Assembly: GCA_036499395.1 (NCBI GenBank)
Contig: DASYDW010000099.1
Location: 1 to 64,000, forward strand
DNA length: 64,000 nucleotides
Reading direction: 5' to 3'
DNA from: Pirellulales bacterium
GTDB lineage: Bacteria; Planctomycetota; Planctomycetia; Pirellulales; JACPPG01
Positions 9,601-17,103 of this stretch are shown here, piece by piece (position 1 is the stretch's first letter; every line of letters starts with the position of its first letter). A program made the position numbers and the translations under genes. The notes beneath the pieces are model-generated. The model did no database searches. It had not been told where the DNA came from and was given only the letters and a program-made list of their open reading frames with translations.

Positions 9601-10011
9601 GCGCGAATCCACGGCGACCGCGGGCACTGCCGGCGCCGATTCCGTGTCGAAATTGTCGCGCGCCGCGACGGCAACCGGCATCCCTACGCCTCGGCTCGGT
9701 TCGATCGAACTTCGCGACGCGATCGAGTGGCTGTTCTCAACGTCCATCGTCGCCGTCAGAGCCGTAGGGCGCAATGCGGTAAGCGTTTCCCCATTGATCA
9801 GCAAAAACGTGACCGGGACGCTAATCGCCATTAGCGCGAGACCCACGGCATGCACCCCGTAGCGAAGACGAGCACTGCCATTGCGGCACAACCAGACAAC
9901 GCAGGCTGTCGATCCGCCAATCAGCAAACCTTCCCAAAGAAAATGGAGCAGCGTCTCCGTCAAACGCAGACATGCGGCTTGGTTGAAAATGCTCGTCAAG
10001 ATGAAATTCAT
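6646..10011 (-). CDS. BlaR1/MecR1-type M56 membrane peptidase with carboxypeptidase-regulatory repeats
   Basis: The N-terminal 400 residues of this 1121-residue protein are a BlaR1/MecR1-like M56 peptidase: several membrane helices and a zinc motif HEMAH (His271, Glu272, His275) with ENCCDD downstream. In BlaR1 this domain cleaves the partner repressor after signal perception. A further membrane helix (about 385-405) leads to an exterior part of about 700 residues. Here, instead of a penicillin-binding sensor, there are several CarboxypepD_reg/Cna-B-like beta-sandwiches, recognisable from repeated G.V.D..G.P..G..V patterns each followed by G.F...G. The start overlaps the BlaI stop by four bases (ATGA), so the two are probably translationally coupled. 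The inducing signal is unknown; the repeats suggest a large ligand or surface contact. Confidence 0.88.
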   Translation of the reverse strand: MNFILTSIFNQAACLRLTETLLHFLWEGLLIGGSTACVVWLCRNGSARLRYGVHAVGLALMAISVPVTFLLINGETLTALRPTALTATMDVENSHSIASRSSIEPSRGVGMPVAVAARDNFDTESAPAVPAVAVDSRVSVAEGASVAGNEIEPVSLPARLSSSLESWLLRGSPYAVCTYLSGVLFMLGRLGLGLWGVRRLRRSARPVLSGRLADQIREQAARIGLKVVPVVAFCGRITIPFVTGILRPVILLPDWLEAELEPEQLLVIVAHEMAHIRRLDLLVNLLQRLVEAALFFHPAVWYVSRQLSSERENCCDDAVVRAGIEKVNYADILLRVAELCAAACGANRPAPNASLAVGGNNSSQLKRRIVRLLLGEERVRSRSGDSLALILLVALILGTIAATQSHVVAGAFETLAQTASDSAPVAGQSLPVAPQTIASQAAAITAPSSAESEITVRGVVLKPDGTPAVGAVVRAAGMADWSSWELAVAKDLISPLSEAIADSQGMFTIRFPRHPFGDVSGFDEHWRDIYKKTQIGASLTGFGPAWVMYGGIDASQPLKLRLVEDLPLRGRVIDLEGHPIAGTSVKVSAARAANGDDLSEWFAGVKAGEDIWTAQRRIPQSAEPRVIGTPTAVTTDVEGRFEIHGLGRERVVTLTFVGEQIAYREAQAATRDMETLRQNSGFEEQTDTKDSVFGATITFNAEPARAVEGIVKDAQTGELLPGVSVESRMLTSYPYGKYGVLKATTDDKGRFRLIGMPKGAKNQLRFAPGEQLPYFERDVDVPDPDGLGPVPMEVELHRGIWITGRVTDRATGAPVPTVRMFYLPYLANEYAQRTPEFHSNGFVDGDARATRFQSKADGTYRIVGLPGRAIVGAESILKSYRHGVGYADVTGPKHQEGVWGGRFDTYHNPMKPGLEWPNMMKEINPPADTGPVTVDFALDPGQSVRIHVQDPEGKPIAGLDVHGISRDRVDKTEDAELTVTNLGPDEERPILLRHVERHIGRVVRIGPADIAAGEITVQLQPEGYVVGRLLDEDGEPFSGAAVEASGVPFAYATRLDTVGADAEGRFRAVLIPGCPYSLKAVPHRRGILYVSFESDLAIEPGETKDLGTLQFDKKGKPIKTN

Positions 10012-10403
10012 TTTTGACTCTCCCGCATCCGCTGGTTGATGAGCTTGCGCAGCTCTTTGAGCTCATCCGGTTTCATATCGGACTGCTCGAACAGTCCCAT
10101 CAACACGGCCTTGGCCGACCCGTCGAAGACACGGTTGACGACATCCCCCAACATCGACTGGGACACCTCCTCGCGCGTGATGCGCGGTGCGAACAGAAAC
10201 GATTTCCCCTCTTTGCGGCGCGTGAGGAACCGCTTCTTCACCATCGTATTCAGCGTGGTGATCACCGACGTGTGGGCGATATCGCGACCCGATTTCGCCA
10301 GTGCCTCGCGAATCTCGCGCACCGGCTCCGGAGATTTGTTCCAGAGGATCTTGAGGAACTGGAGCTCGAGCTCCGTAGGAAATTCCGAAGGAGGACGCGT
10401 CAT
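10008..10403 (-). CDS. BlaI/MecI/CopY-family transcriptional repressor
   Basis: A winged-helix repressor of about 131 residues. It has the family pattern from the start: ELEFLKILW-like opening (ELQFLKILW), PVREIREAL, and TSVITTLNTMVKKRFLTR as recognition helix and wing, followed by a dimerisation tail. BlaI-type repressors dimerise on palindromic operators and are inactivated by proteolysis through the cognate BlaR1 protein. ATG 10403 is preferred because GGAG lies nine bases upstream; an earlier in-frame start would add eight residues. It is the first gene of a two-gene operon with the M56 peptidase. No clear palindromic operator could be identified upstream. Confidence 0.9.
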   Translation of the reverse strand: MTRPPSEFPTELELQFLKILWNKSPEPVREIREALAKSGRDIAHTSVITTLNTMVKKRFLTRRKEGKSFLFAPRITREEVSQSMLGDVVNRVFDGSAKAVLMGLFEQSDMKPDELKELRKLINQRMRESQK

Positions 10404-10686
10404 CAACCAAGGCTCCAGGGAAAGCATGAACGCGCAGGCCAGACCTTCGAGTTAACTAGAATATATGGCCGTGGCATCGGCCCGTCAAGCCGATCTTCGA
10501 CTTTACTCGAAGATCGAGGATGGTGAAGCCCGCAACGCACAATAACCATTCCGTTTCCGCAAGATCCGGGGCAATAAGGATGCACAAACGAGCCAAGCCA
10601 TTTCGCCGCGATAAGCACCTCGACGCGATCAGTACGCCGGGCAAGACAGCCGGTCGTGCGACAAGTCCGTGAAGCTAAGGAACCGC

Positions 10687-11121
10687 ATGACACTTAAACG
10701 GATGGACAACGTCCTCATCGTTGTCGACGATCTCGAAGCCACTAAGGCGTTCTTCATCGAACTCGGGCTCACACTCGAGGGCGAGACGACCGTCGCAGGA
10801 CCATTGGTGGGACAACTGATCGGACTCAAAGACGTCCGCGCCACGATCGCGATGCTGCGCACTCCCGACGGGCAAGGCATTGAGCTGGACAAGTTCCACA
10901 CGCCTGATGCGATCCGATTCGGGCCCGTAGACGCGCCGGTAAACGCGCTGGGCATCCGTCGAATCATGTTCGCCGTCGATGACATCGACGGTATCGTCGC
11001 ACGCCTGCGCGCCCAGGGCGCCGAGCTGATTGGCGAAATGCAGTACGAGAACGCGTATCGGCTAGCCTACATTCGCGGCCCAGAGGGCATCATTGTCGCC
11101 CTTGCCGAGCAGTTCGGCTAA
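10687..11121 (+). CDS. VOC (glyoxalase/bleomycin-resistance) family protein
   Basis: A 144-residue protein with the paired beta-alpha-beta-beta-beta modules of the vicinal oxygen chelate superfamily. The first half begins MDNVLIVVDDLEATKAFFIELGL and carries QGIELDKF; the second has RRIMFAVDDIDGIVARLRAQG and ends with the typical YIRGPEGIIVALAEQ strand, whose Glu is a common metal ligand. Members include glyoxalases, dioxygenases and resistance proteins; the substrate cannot be assigned here. ATG 10687 has AAGG six bases upstream; an upstream GTG is less likely. It is convergent with the dockerin gene. Confidence 0.9.
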   Translation: MTLKRMDNVLIVVDDLEATKAFFIELGLTLEGETTVAGPLVGQLIGLKDVRATIAMLRTPDGQGIELDKFHTPDAIRFGPVDAPVNALGIRRIMFAVDDIDGIVARLRAQGAELIGEMQYENAYRLAYIRGPEGIIVALAEQFG

Positions 11122-11176
11122 TACGTGCCAGATAACAATCCGGAACTCAGATCTACTAATCCGGCGCTCGTCGTCG

Positions 11177-14100
11177 TCAGCCAGTGGCCAACGTCACCAG
11201 CAGGTCGTCGTCGATAGACGAACTCCATCGCTCGCCGACGGTCTTCCCATCAATCGCATTGCGCTCTGTGTCGTTCAAGCTCACGGCAAAGCGCGATTCG
11301 ACGAGCGACATAGTCCTTGATGAGGCTCGCGCGCCGAATCTGTTATTCATATCGCCTACCGCCTGTGACAACACGCGATCAATCACAACGGCGTTAAGTG
11401 AAGGGTCGGCTTGTCCCGTGAGAGGTGCCCTGTACTCCGGTCTCAGTGGACCGACAAAGTTCCACGGAATGACCGTCACATGTCCGTTGCCAGTAATTGT
11501 GCCCGGCAGTTTGGCAGCAACCGTGACGCTGCTATCTGTGGCCGGCAGAGAATTGACGAAGGTTGTGGAATTCGTAGTTTCAGCAACAGTCGTACTCTGG
11601 CCGGTGCTCGACGAAGCGGCAGCCCGAGAGGTGGAATCGGCAACTGCGACGCTCGCGCCAGACGAACTCTCCCCGACTGGCAATGTTGCTAGCCAATTGG
11701 ACGATAGTAGAGCGAGATCCTGGCCGTTGATGACGCCATCCGCATTGATGTCCCCCGCGCGACCAGCAGTCAGCCAGCCTGAGGAGATTGCGGCAAGATC
11801 CTGAACATTGACGGTGCCATCTCCGTTGGCGTCGCCCGGCAAAACGTTGAACGCGAAATTAAAATCGCCTCCCTCGTAGCCATCGCCGGACGGATAGCTG
11901 CTCGCGCCCGTCGTCCAATCGCCGTCGAGCAGATTGCCCGACACATCGGTTACGGCGTTCGGACCGGTCGAAGCGAGCGCAAGCTTGATTCGATCCGCGC
12001 TGATCGGACTCGCGAAGGTCCAGGTCGCGGTATGAGATGTATGATCGTAGGCGAAAGCACTGAATACGAGCGGAGTGCCCGACAGCCCGCTGACGATCAG
12101 GCTCGCCTCCGCGACATTGACGTCCTCGTTGAAAACAATACGGACCTGGTTCAGGTTGTCCCACGGCAAATCCTCGAGCTGCGCTGTGGACCCGACCGGG
12201 ATTTCATAACCCTCGCCGTTGCCGAGGCCCGCGACAGCAAGCGCGTTCAGGGCGTCTGGCGTCCAGGACGTACCGTCGACCAGCAAATCCGTGACTTGCG
12301 GTCCAGGCGGGATCGCGCCTGTTAGCGCAAAAACCGTGCCATGTCCAACGGCGCCACCGCTAGCGGTAGTCCCATAAAGGGTTGAACCCGAGAGTGTTAA
12401 AGAGGCGTTGGGATTTGCAGCAGAGTTGAAGCTGTACAAGACCTGAAAAGTTGCGCCGTTGACTTCGAAAGAGTAGGCGATGCCTTTACCCGAACTTCCG
12501 CCGCCCGCAGCCGTTCCGTACAGAGTCGCTCCGATGAGTAGCAAACGCCCTTGCGGATTGCTTCCATCATCGGGACCGCCCGTGAACGAATGTAGCACGT
12601 GGTAATTCGAACCATCGATGCCTAGCGAGTAAATGGTACCGTCATTGTCCGTTCCGCCGCTGGTCGTCGATCCCACAAGCGTGTCTCCGACCAGCGTCAC
12701 GCCACCCATCGCAGAAATTCCGTCGGCAGCGCCTCCAGCAAATGCATGTAAGACATGAAAATCGGACCCATCCAGATTCATCGAGAAAATCTCGCCGTCG
12801 CCGTTGGCACCGCCGCTATTGGTGGTGCCGACGATGGTCGATCCGACGAGCGTCAGTTCGGCCGTGATCGAGCCACTCGGAACGAGTGAAAAACTGGTAG
12901 GAAACTGGTGCAGCGTTTTGTAGCCGGAGCCGTCTAAATTCAACGAAAACACCACATTGGCCATGTTTCCGCCGCCACCGGCGGTACCGTATAAAGTCGA
13001 GCCCACCAGTATCAATCCAGAAGCGCCAAATTGGCCTTGAGACCCACCTGTGAACCAATGCAGGATCTGAAAATTCGAACCGTCCGTGTTGACGGAAAAA
13101 ACAAGTCCGTTGGAGCCGCTGAAAGATCCAGCCGCTTCGCCGTAAAGGGTCTGACCGACCAAGATCAGAGTGCCGACCGGCTCCGATCCCTGACTGGAAG
13201 AAAAAACGTGTAAGACGCGAAAACTCGTGCCGTCATCGGCGACGGCAAACACAGTCGCGCCGTTTCCGTTTATACCGTTCGATGTGGTCCCAAAGAGTGT
13301 CGAGCCGTCGGCGACGAGAGCTGCGCGAGGCGTCGATCCGTCGGCCGAGTTGCCGCTCATAGCACCCGACAAGTTGTATTCGACTTCAAAATTCGAGCCA
13401 TCCGTACCAAGTGAAAACAACGTTCCGCCGCCGAACGTTCCACCCCCCGCTGCCAGTCCGTACAAAGTCGAACCAACGACGGTCAGGCTGCCATAGAGAT
13501 ATTGGCCATCGAGCGTCGTCAGCGAGTGAAGCACCTGGTAGTTCGAGCCATCGGCGTTGATCGAATAGATCGTGCCACCGCTGTTGATGCCGCCGTAAAG
13601 AGTAGTTCCATAAAACGTAGAGCCAATTAGGGTCAAGTTCGACGCAGGATTGACGCCGTCGCCTGCAGTGCCAGTGAAGTTATGCAGAACCTGATAGTCT
13701 GACCCGTCGTCACTCATGGAGTAGATGTAGCCGTCGGAATTCGTGCCGCCGAACACGGCAATACCGTACAACGTCGATCCGACAGGAAATAGTTGGCTAC
13801 CAGGACCATAAAAGCCGCCTGTAGTGAATGAATGCAGGACCTGATAGTTTGATCCGTCGAGCGCCATCGAAAAGGCAGCGCCCCAACCATTAGCACCTCC
13901 CGCGGCCGTCGTGCCATAGAGCAACGACCCCACCTGCACGATCTCGGTGTAGGGATTGGCGCCATCCGCCGGCCCGCCCAGGAACGAATGCACGATCTGA
14001 AAGTTCGAGCCGTCCGGATTGATGGAATAAACAGTTCCGTCGCCGGAGGCACCGCCAGCGCTTGTCGTTCCGTAGAGCACCGAGCCGATCAAGACGGGCG

Positions 14101-14713
14101 AGGCGTCGGGTATAGCACCATCGCTGGCGCCTCCTACGAAACTGTGCAACACTCGGTAATTCGAGCCATCAAGGGCGATGGCGAACAAAGTTCCGTCGTT
14201 GGAACTCGATCCGCCGTTCTCGGTCGTACCGAATAACGTCGAGCCAATGATCGTGAGTCCACTCGTGAGACCGGGGTTTGAACCATTAGGACCGTTGGCC
14301 GGGCCGAACAAGTGCAGGGTTTGAAAATCCGATCCATCGTCATTGACCGAAAAGAGGGCACCTGCATTATTAATCCCTCCCGCATCAGTCATCCCGTAAA
14401 GTTTTGCGCCAAATGCAACTAATGGAGCACGTTGCGGCTCTGTAGCGTCGCCCGAAGTTGTGCCCAGCGAGTACACGGTCCGAACGTTTACCGCGGAATC
14501 TACGTCGCTAGCGGTGCTCTCGCCAGCCATCGCGGCCGAAGCGGACGGCAAAACTTGCATGCCATCGACTGTAAGCAATCGCCGACTCTCAAGATGTTCG
14601 CAGCGCAGATCGCGAAATGCATTGCCGCCGCTCGTCACACAGTGCGACAGCGCGCGCTTACGCTTGGCGATCAGATATCGCGACAGAAGATTGGCTAGAC
14701 CACCGCCACGCAT
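11177..14713 (-). CDS. Large exported protein: tandem Gloeo_Verruco repeats plus dockerin type I
   Basis: About 1178 residues. Near the N-terminus HLESRRLLT resembles the LEPR-x-LL motif that marks many planctomycete surface proteins. Residues 50-800 hold roughly sixteen copies of a 40-45-residue repeat with pattern GSTLYGTT..GG...GT.YS...DGSNYQVLHSF, matching the Gloeo_Verruco repeat (TIGR03803), probably beta-propeller-like. A beta-sandwich-like segment follows. A dockerin type I pair comes next, with calcium loops GDANGDGTVN and GDINADGVIN. Then comes a Ser/Thr-rich tail of about 150 residues. Dockerins bind cohesins; no cohesin is visible here. ATG 14713 is favoured by AAGGG upstream. The product is probably exported and surface-associated, with no evident catalytic site. 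Confidence 0.85.
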   Translation of the reverse strand: MRGGGLANLLSRYLIAKRKRALSHCVTSGGNAFRDLRCEHLESRRLLTVDGMQVLPSASAAMAGESTASDVDSAVNVRTVYSLGTTSGDATEPQRAPLVAFGAKLYGMTDAGGINNAGALFSVNDDGSDFQTLHLFGPANGPNGSNPGLTSGLTIIGSTLFGTTENGGSSSNDGTLFAIALDGSNYRVLHSFVGGASDGAIPDASPVLIGSVLYGTTSAGGASGDGTVYSINPDGSNFQIVHSFLGGPADGANPYTEIVQVGSLLYGTTAAGGANGWGAAFSMALDGSNYQVLHSFTTGGFYGPGSQLFPVGSTLYGIAVFGGTNSDGYIYSMSDDGSDYQVLHNFTGTAGDGVNPASNLTLIGSTFYGTTLYGGINSGGTIYSINADGSNYQVLHSLTTLDGQYLYGSLTVVGSTLYGLAAGGGTFGGGTLFSLGTDGSNFEVEYNLSGAMSGNSADGSTPRAALVADGSTLFGTTSNGINGNGATVFAVADDGTSFRVLHVFSSSQGSEPVGTLILVGQTLYGEAAGSFSGSNGLVFSVNTDGSNFQILHWFTGGSQGQFGASGLILVGSTLYGTAGGGGNMANVVFSLNLDGSGYKTLHQFPTSFSLVPSGSITAELTLVGSTIVGTTNSGGANGDGEIFSMNLDGSDFHVLHAFAGGAADGISAMGGVTLVGDTLVGSTTSGGTDNDGTIYSLGIDGSNYHVLHSFTGGPDDGSNPQGRLLLIGATLYGTAAGGGSSGKGIAYSFEVNGATFQVLYSFNSAANPNASLTLSGSTLYGTTASGGAVGHGTVFALTGAIPPGPQVTDLLVDGTSWTPDALNALAVAGLGNGEGYEIPVGSTAQLEDLPWDNLNQVRIVFNEDVNVAEASLIVSGLSGTPLVFSAFAYDHTSHTATWTFASPISADRIKLALASTGPNAVTDVSGNLLDGDWTTGASSYPSGDGYEGGDFNFAFNVLPGDANGDGTVNVQDLAAISSGWLTAGRAGDINADGVINGQDLALLSSNWLATLPVGESSSGASVAVADSTSRAAASSSTGQSTTVAETTNSTTFVNSLPATDSSVTVAAKLPGTITGNGHVTVIPWNFVGPLRPEYRAPLTGQADPSLNAVVIDRVLSQAVGDMNNRFGARASSRTMSLVESRFAVSLNDTERNAIDGKTVGERWSSSIDDDLLVTLATG

Positions 14714-14767
14714 AGTGCAGCCCTTGCATGACCAGATAACTGTGGCGCGAAATAAAATGCAGGACAA

Positions 14768-14959
14768 GCTTTCCGTACGAGAACACCTGTGTCGGTGAAC
14801 TCATTTGCGCCCCTGCGGTGCAAAGTATATTTAGGCCTTTCGTACTTTGCAACAAAAGCCGAGTCACCTAGACATAAGTAAATGAGAACGGATGGCCCAC
14901 GCCTCAGACTGGAAACGTGCTCACTGAAATTGAGTTGTGACGACACCGAGCGGCCGATT
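14768..14959. other. Intergenic region between two minus-strand genes
   Basis: About 190 bases between the RND-like gene and the dockerin gene. It is more AT-rich than average, especially at 14820-14880, which could hold the dockerin gene promoter, but no confident -35/-10 pair was picked. No terminator hairpin was seen. Confidence 0.35.
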
Positions 14960-16384
14960 TCATTCAACGCCCGCCTTCTCTTTGAGTTCAATGAGCGACG
15001 TGTACGGTACCATTTCGCCGCGATCGTTCGTGACCTGCAGGTTTTGCAAATCCTCGGCGATCCTCCAGAACTTCGGCTTGCCCTGGTCGTCAACTCCAAC
15101 GGCCAAGGGCAGGTTCAGCAGCGCACTGGCGATCGACACGCCTCTCTGTCGGGCCACGTCGCCATTGACAGTCAATTCATGCCGCGGGTAGGTCCGGGCA
15201 AGAAACGTGAAGAGTCCCTTCAGTTCGTCGCGGTTCAACAAATCATCGATCGACGGCTCGGACGCGCTGGCGAGCCGCCGGTCATTGGAGTTCGTGCTGT
15301 TCGCATTCAACTTGTTCGCGTTCGTCCGGTCCAGGACGCGTACTGTCGGCCTCTTGGCAGCGACGAAAACCGAAACCGCGGGGGGCTCAAATAACTCGAT
15401 GTGAGCGTTCATCGGCTCGTATTTTTCCTCGAGCGCCTCGATGATCTGGCGCGAGGTCAGCTTGCGACCCGACTGGTCCTGCAATCTGATGAAGCAGGTG
15501 CCTGAATTCGAGTCGCGCCTATCAGTTCGGGCGTCATAACCTGCCAGCGACCAGACCGAAGTGATGCCGACAATGCCTTCGGCGATGGCCGCCAACTCGT
15601 GGCACTTGGCGCTTGTGAACGTAAGCGTCGCGTCGACCGATGGCTCGATAACCGCATAGATCATGTCCGGCGTGTCGAACGGAATGACGTCAAACCCAAC
15701 GCCGGAAGGGGATGCGGCTTTCTTGATCTCTTCAAGCTTTCGCTGGACGGCCCCGATAACCTCATCCGCGCTAACACCGGGGACCTGCCGGAGGACAATG
15801 GCAACCGAGGGATGGCCGTTGAAGTCCGCATCAATGCAGCTCTGGGCGCCCGCCTCGACAGTGCATACGTCCTTGAGCCGCAGGATTAACCCGTCGGGGT
15901 TCGCTATCAAAACGACTTCTTCATACTGTTCCGGCTTGCTGTAGGGCCCACCGATGTGGGTCAGCAAGTTCTTTTCCGTGTACCGCGTTTTCTGGCCGAT
16001 GCCGCTACTCGTCCTGAGAACATTGATGATGTCCTCCGGCGACAGGTTGTTAGCTCGCATGCGGTCGGGATTCAGGCGAATCCGAATGGCATCCCCGAGC
16101 ATCGCGGCGGAATCGATACCGCGCACTCGCGAGATTTCGGGCAGGATGTTGACGGTGGCGTAGTTGTAGAGGAATATTCGGTCGACGTCGGGGGCTGTCG
16201 AGTAGAAGTTCACATACATCAGGGCGCCGGCCGGCATGCAGAGGCGGTCCTTGCCCTGGACGCCGCCGTCAGCCCCGGCTGGTTCCTGGGGCGGCGCGGC
16301 GCAGACCGTTGTCAGGCTCGCCATTGCGCAGGAGACCAGTAAAATGACCGTGCCGGTCTTTAGCTTACTGATGTGCGCCACCAT
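14960..16384 (-). CDS. Exported protein made of RND porter-domain segments, lacking membrane helices
   Basis: This 474-residue protein has a signal peptide (residues 8-30, ending VCAA) and a strong GGAAGGAG site before ATG 16384. The mature part reads like the periplasmic half of an AcrB-type RND pump. Residues 70-128 match the PN2/DN region (YNYATVNILPEISRVRGI, IRIRLNPDRM, LSPEDIINVLR). Residues 150-240 match GRY.KPEQY, LRLKDV, and the VPGVSADEVI to GVGFDVIPFDT stretch. Residues 255-345 match PC1. Residues 395-470 match the DC/PC2 end (GVSIASALL, MVPYTSLIELKEKAG). The first porter subdomain and all twelve transmembrane helices are absent: the PN2 end passes straight into PC1. Pumping is therefore unlikely; a soluble periplasmic partner, decoy or relic of a pump are all possible. 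No MFP or TolC partner is nearby. Confidence 0.75.
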   Translation of the reverse strand: MVAHISKLKTGTVILLVSCAMASLTTVCAAPPQEPAGADGGVQGKDRLCMPAGALMYVNFYSTAPDVDRIFLYNYATVNILPEISRVRGIDSAAMLGDAIRIRLNPDRMRANNLSPEDIINVLRTSSGIGQKTRYTEKNLLTHIGGPYSKPEQYEEVVLIANPDGLILRLKDVCTVEAGAQSCIDADFNGHPSVAIVLRQVPGVSADEVIGAVQRKLEEIKKAASPSGVGFDVIPFDTPDMIYAVIEPSVDATLTFTSAKCHELAAIAEGIVGITSVWSLAGYDARTDRRDSNSGTCFIRLQDQSGRKLTSRQIIEALEEKYEPMNAHIELFEPPAVSVFVAAKRPTVRVLDRTNANKLNANSTNSNDRRLASASEPSIDDLLNRDELKGLFTFLARTYPRHELTVNGDVARQRGVSIASALLNLPLAVGVDDQGKPKFWRIAEDLQNLQVTNDRGEMVPYTSLIELKEKAGVE

Positions 16385-16528
16385 TAACTCCTTCCTTCAG
16401 TTAGGTGACCGACCTGAGGCGACTCCCAGCCTCTGGTGTCGCGGAGTGCCTCCCCCCAGCTTAGCCGCCTTCAGCACGGACTTTCCAGACATGATTTGTT
16501 TCATGACATTTAAATAAGGATGCAGGGA

Positions 16529-16813
16529 ATGATCGGCGGAGTGAAGCATGTGGTGGTCAACGAAGGCCAGGAGGAGAGATTTCTGGAGCTATTTCGCACG
16601 CTCAAGGCGGAGATGGCCAAGCATGAGCCAGGGAATGTTTACTACGACCTGTACCGGTCGCGCCAATCAGCCCGAACGTACGTCGTGACGGAACGCTACC
16701 GTGATGAAGAGGCGTTTCAAGCACATCAATCATCGGAGTACGGAAAACTGCTGTTTCCGCAGATGCGCGCGATCATCGCGATCGAGGTCGAGTATTACGA
16801 CGGCATCGACTAG
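16529..16813 (+). CDS. Putative antibiotic-biosynthesis-type (ABM) monooxygenase
   Basis: A protein of about 94 residues with the dimeric alpha-beta barrel (ABM/YgiN) signature: a first strand GVKHVVVNEGQEERFLELF, EPGNVYYDLYRS, a YVVTERYRDEEAFQAH strand-helix and a HQSSEYGKLL helix. Such proteins are quinol monooxygenases or haem-related enzymes, often acting on small aromatics. ATG 16529 has AAGG nine bases upstream; ATG 16520 lies only one base after that site, which makes it less likely. It stands alone, and the substrate cannot be predicted. Confidence 0.82.
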   Translation: MIGGVKHVVVNEGQEERFLELFRTLKAEMAKHEPGNVYYDLYRSRQSARTYVVTERYRDEEAFQAHQSSEYGKLLFPQMRAIIAIEVEYYDGID

Positions 16814-17103
16814 CGAGCACCGTGTCCGCTGTTATCCACTCTCTAATCGAACGACATCCCCGCACACCGCGTTCGGCATTTGCGGCTGCACGAGCTCCTG
16901 ATTAAGCTGGCGTGCGCCGCATGCGGCTTTGCGGCAATGGAATCGTAAAATCCCACTGCGGGGCGCAGGTCGTCTCAGAATTGTCGGAGCCGCAAGCCTT
17001 CGGCCGTCTGCTGACTCGTTCATTCGCTGGCCCTGGCGGATAATCGTCGCGGTGGCTGGCAGTTTGACCCATCCGGCGATTCGCCATGTGGAAGTGACCG
17101 GCG

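Noticed and set aside
12300-14300. Evenly spaced repeats that could suggest a CRISPR array
   Set aside because: The period is about 120-135 bases, it is in frame with a protein repeat, and units are degenerate; there are no cas genes.
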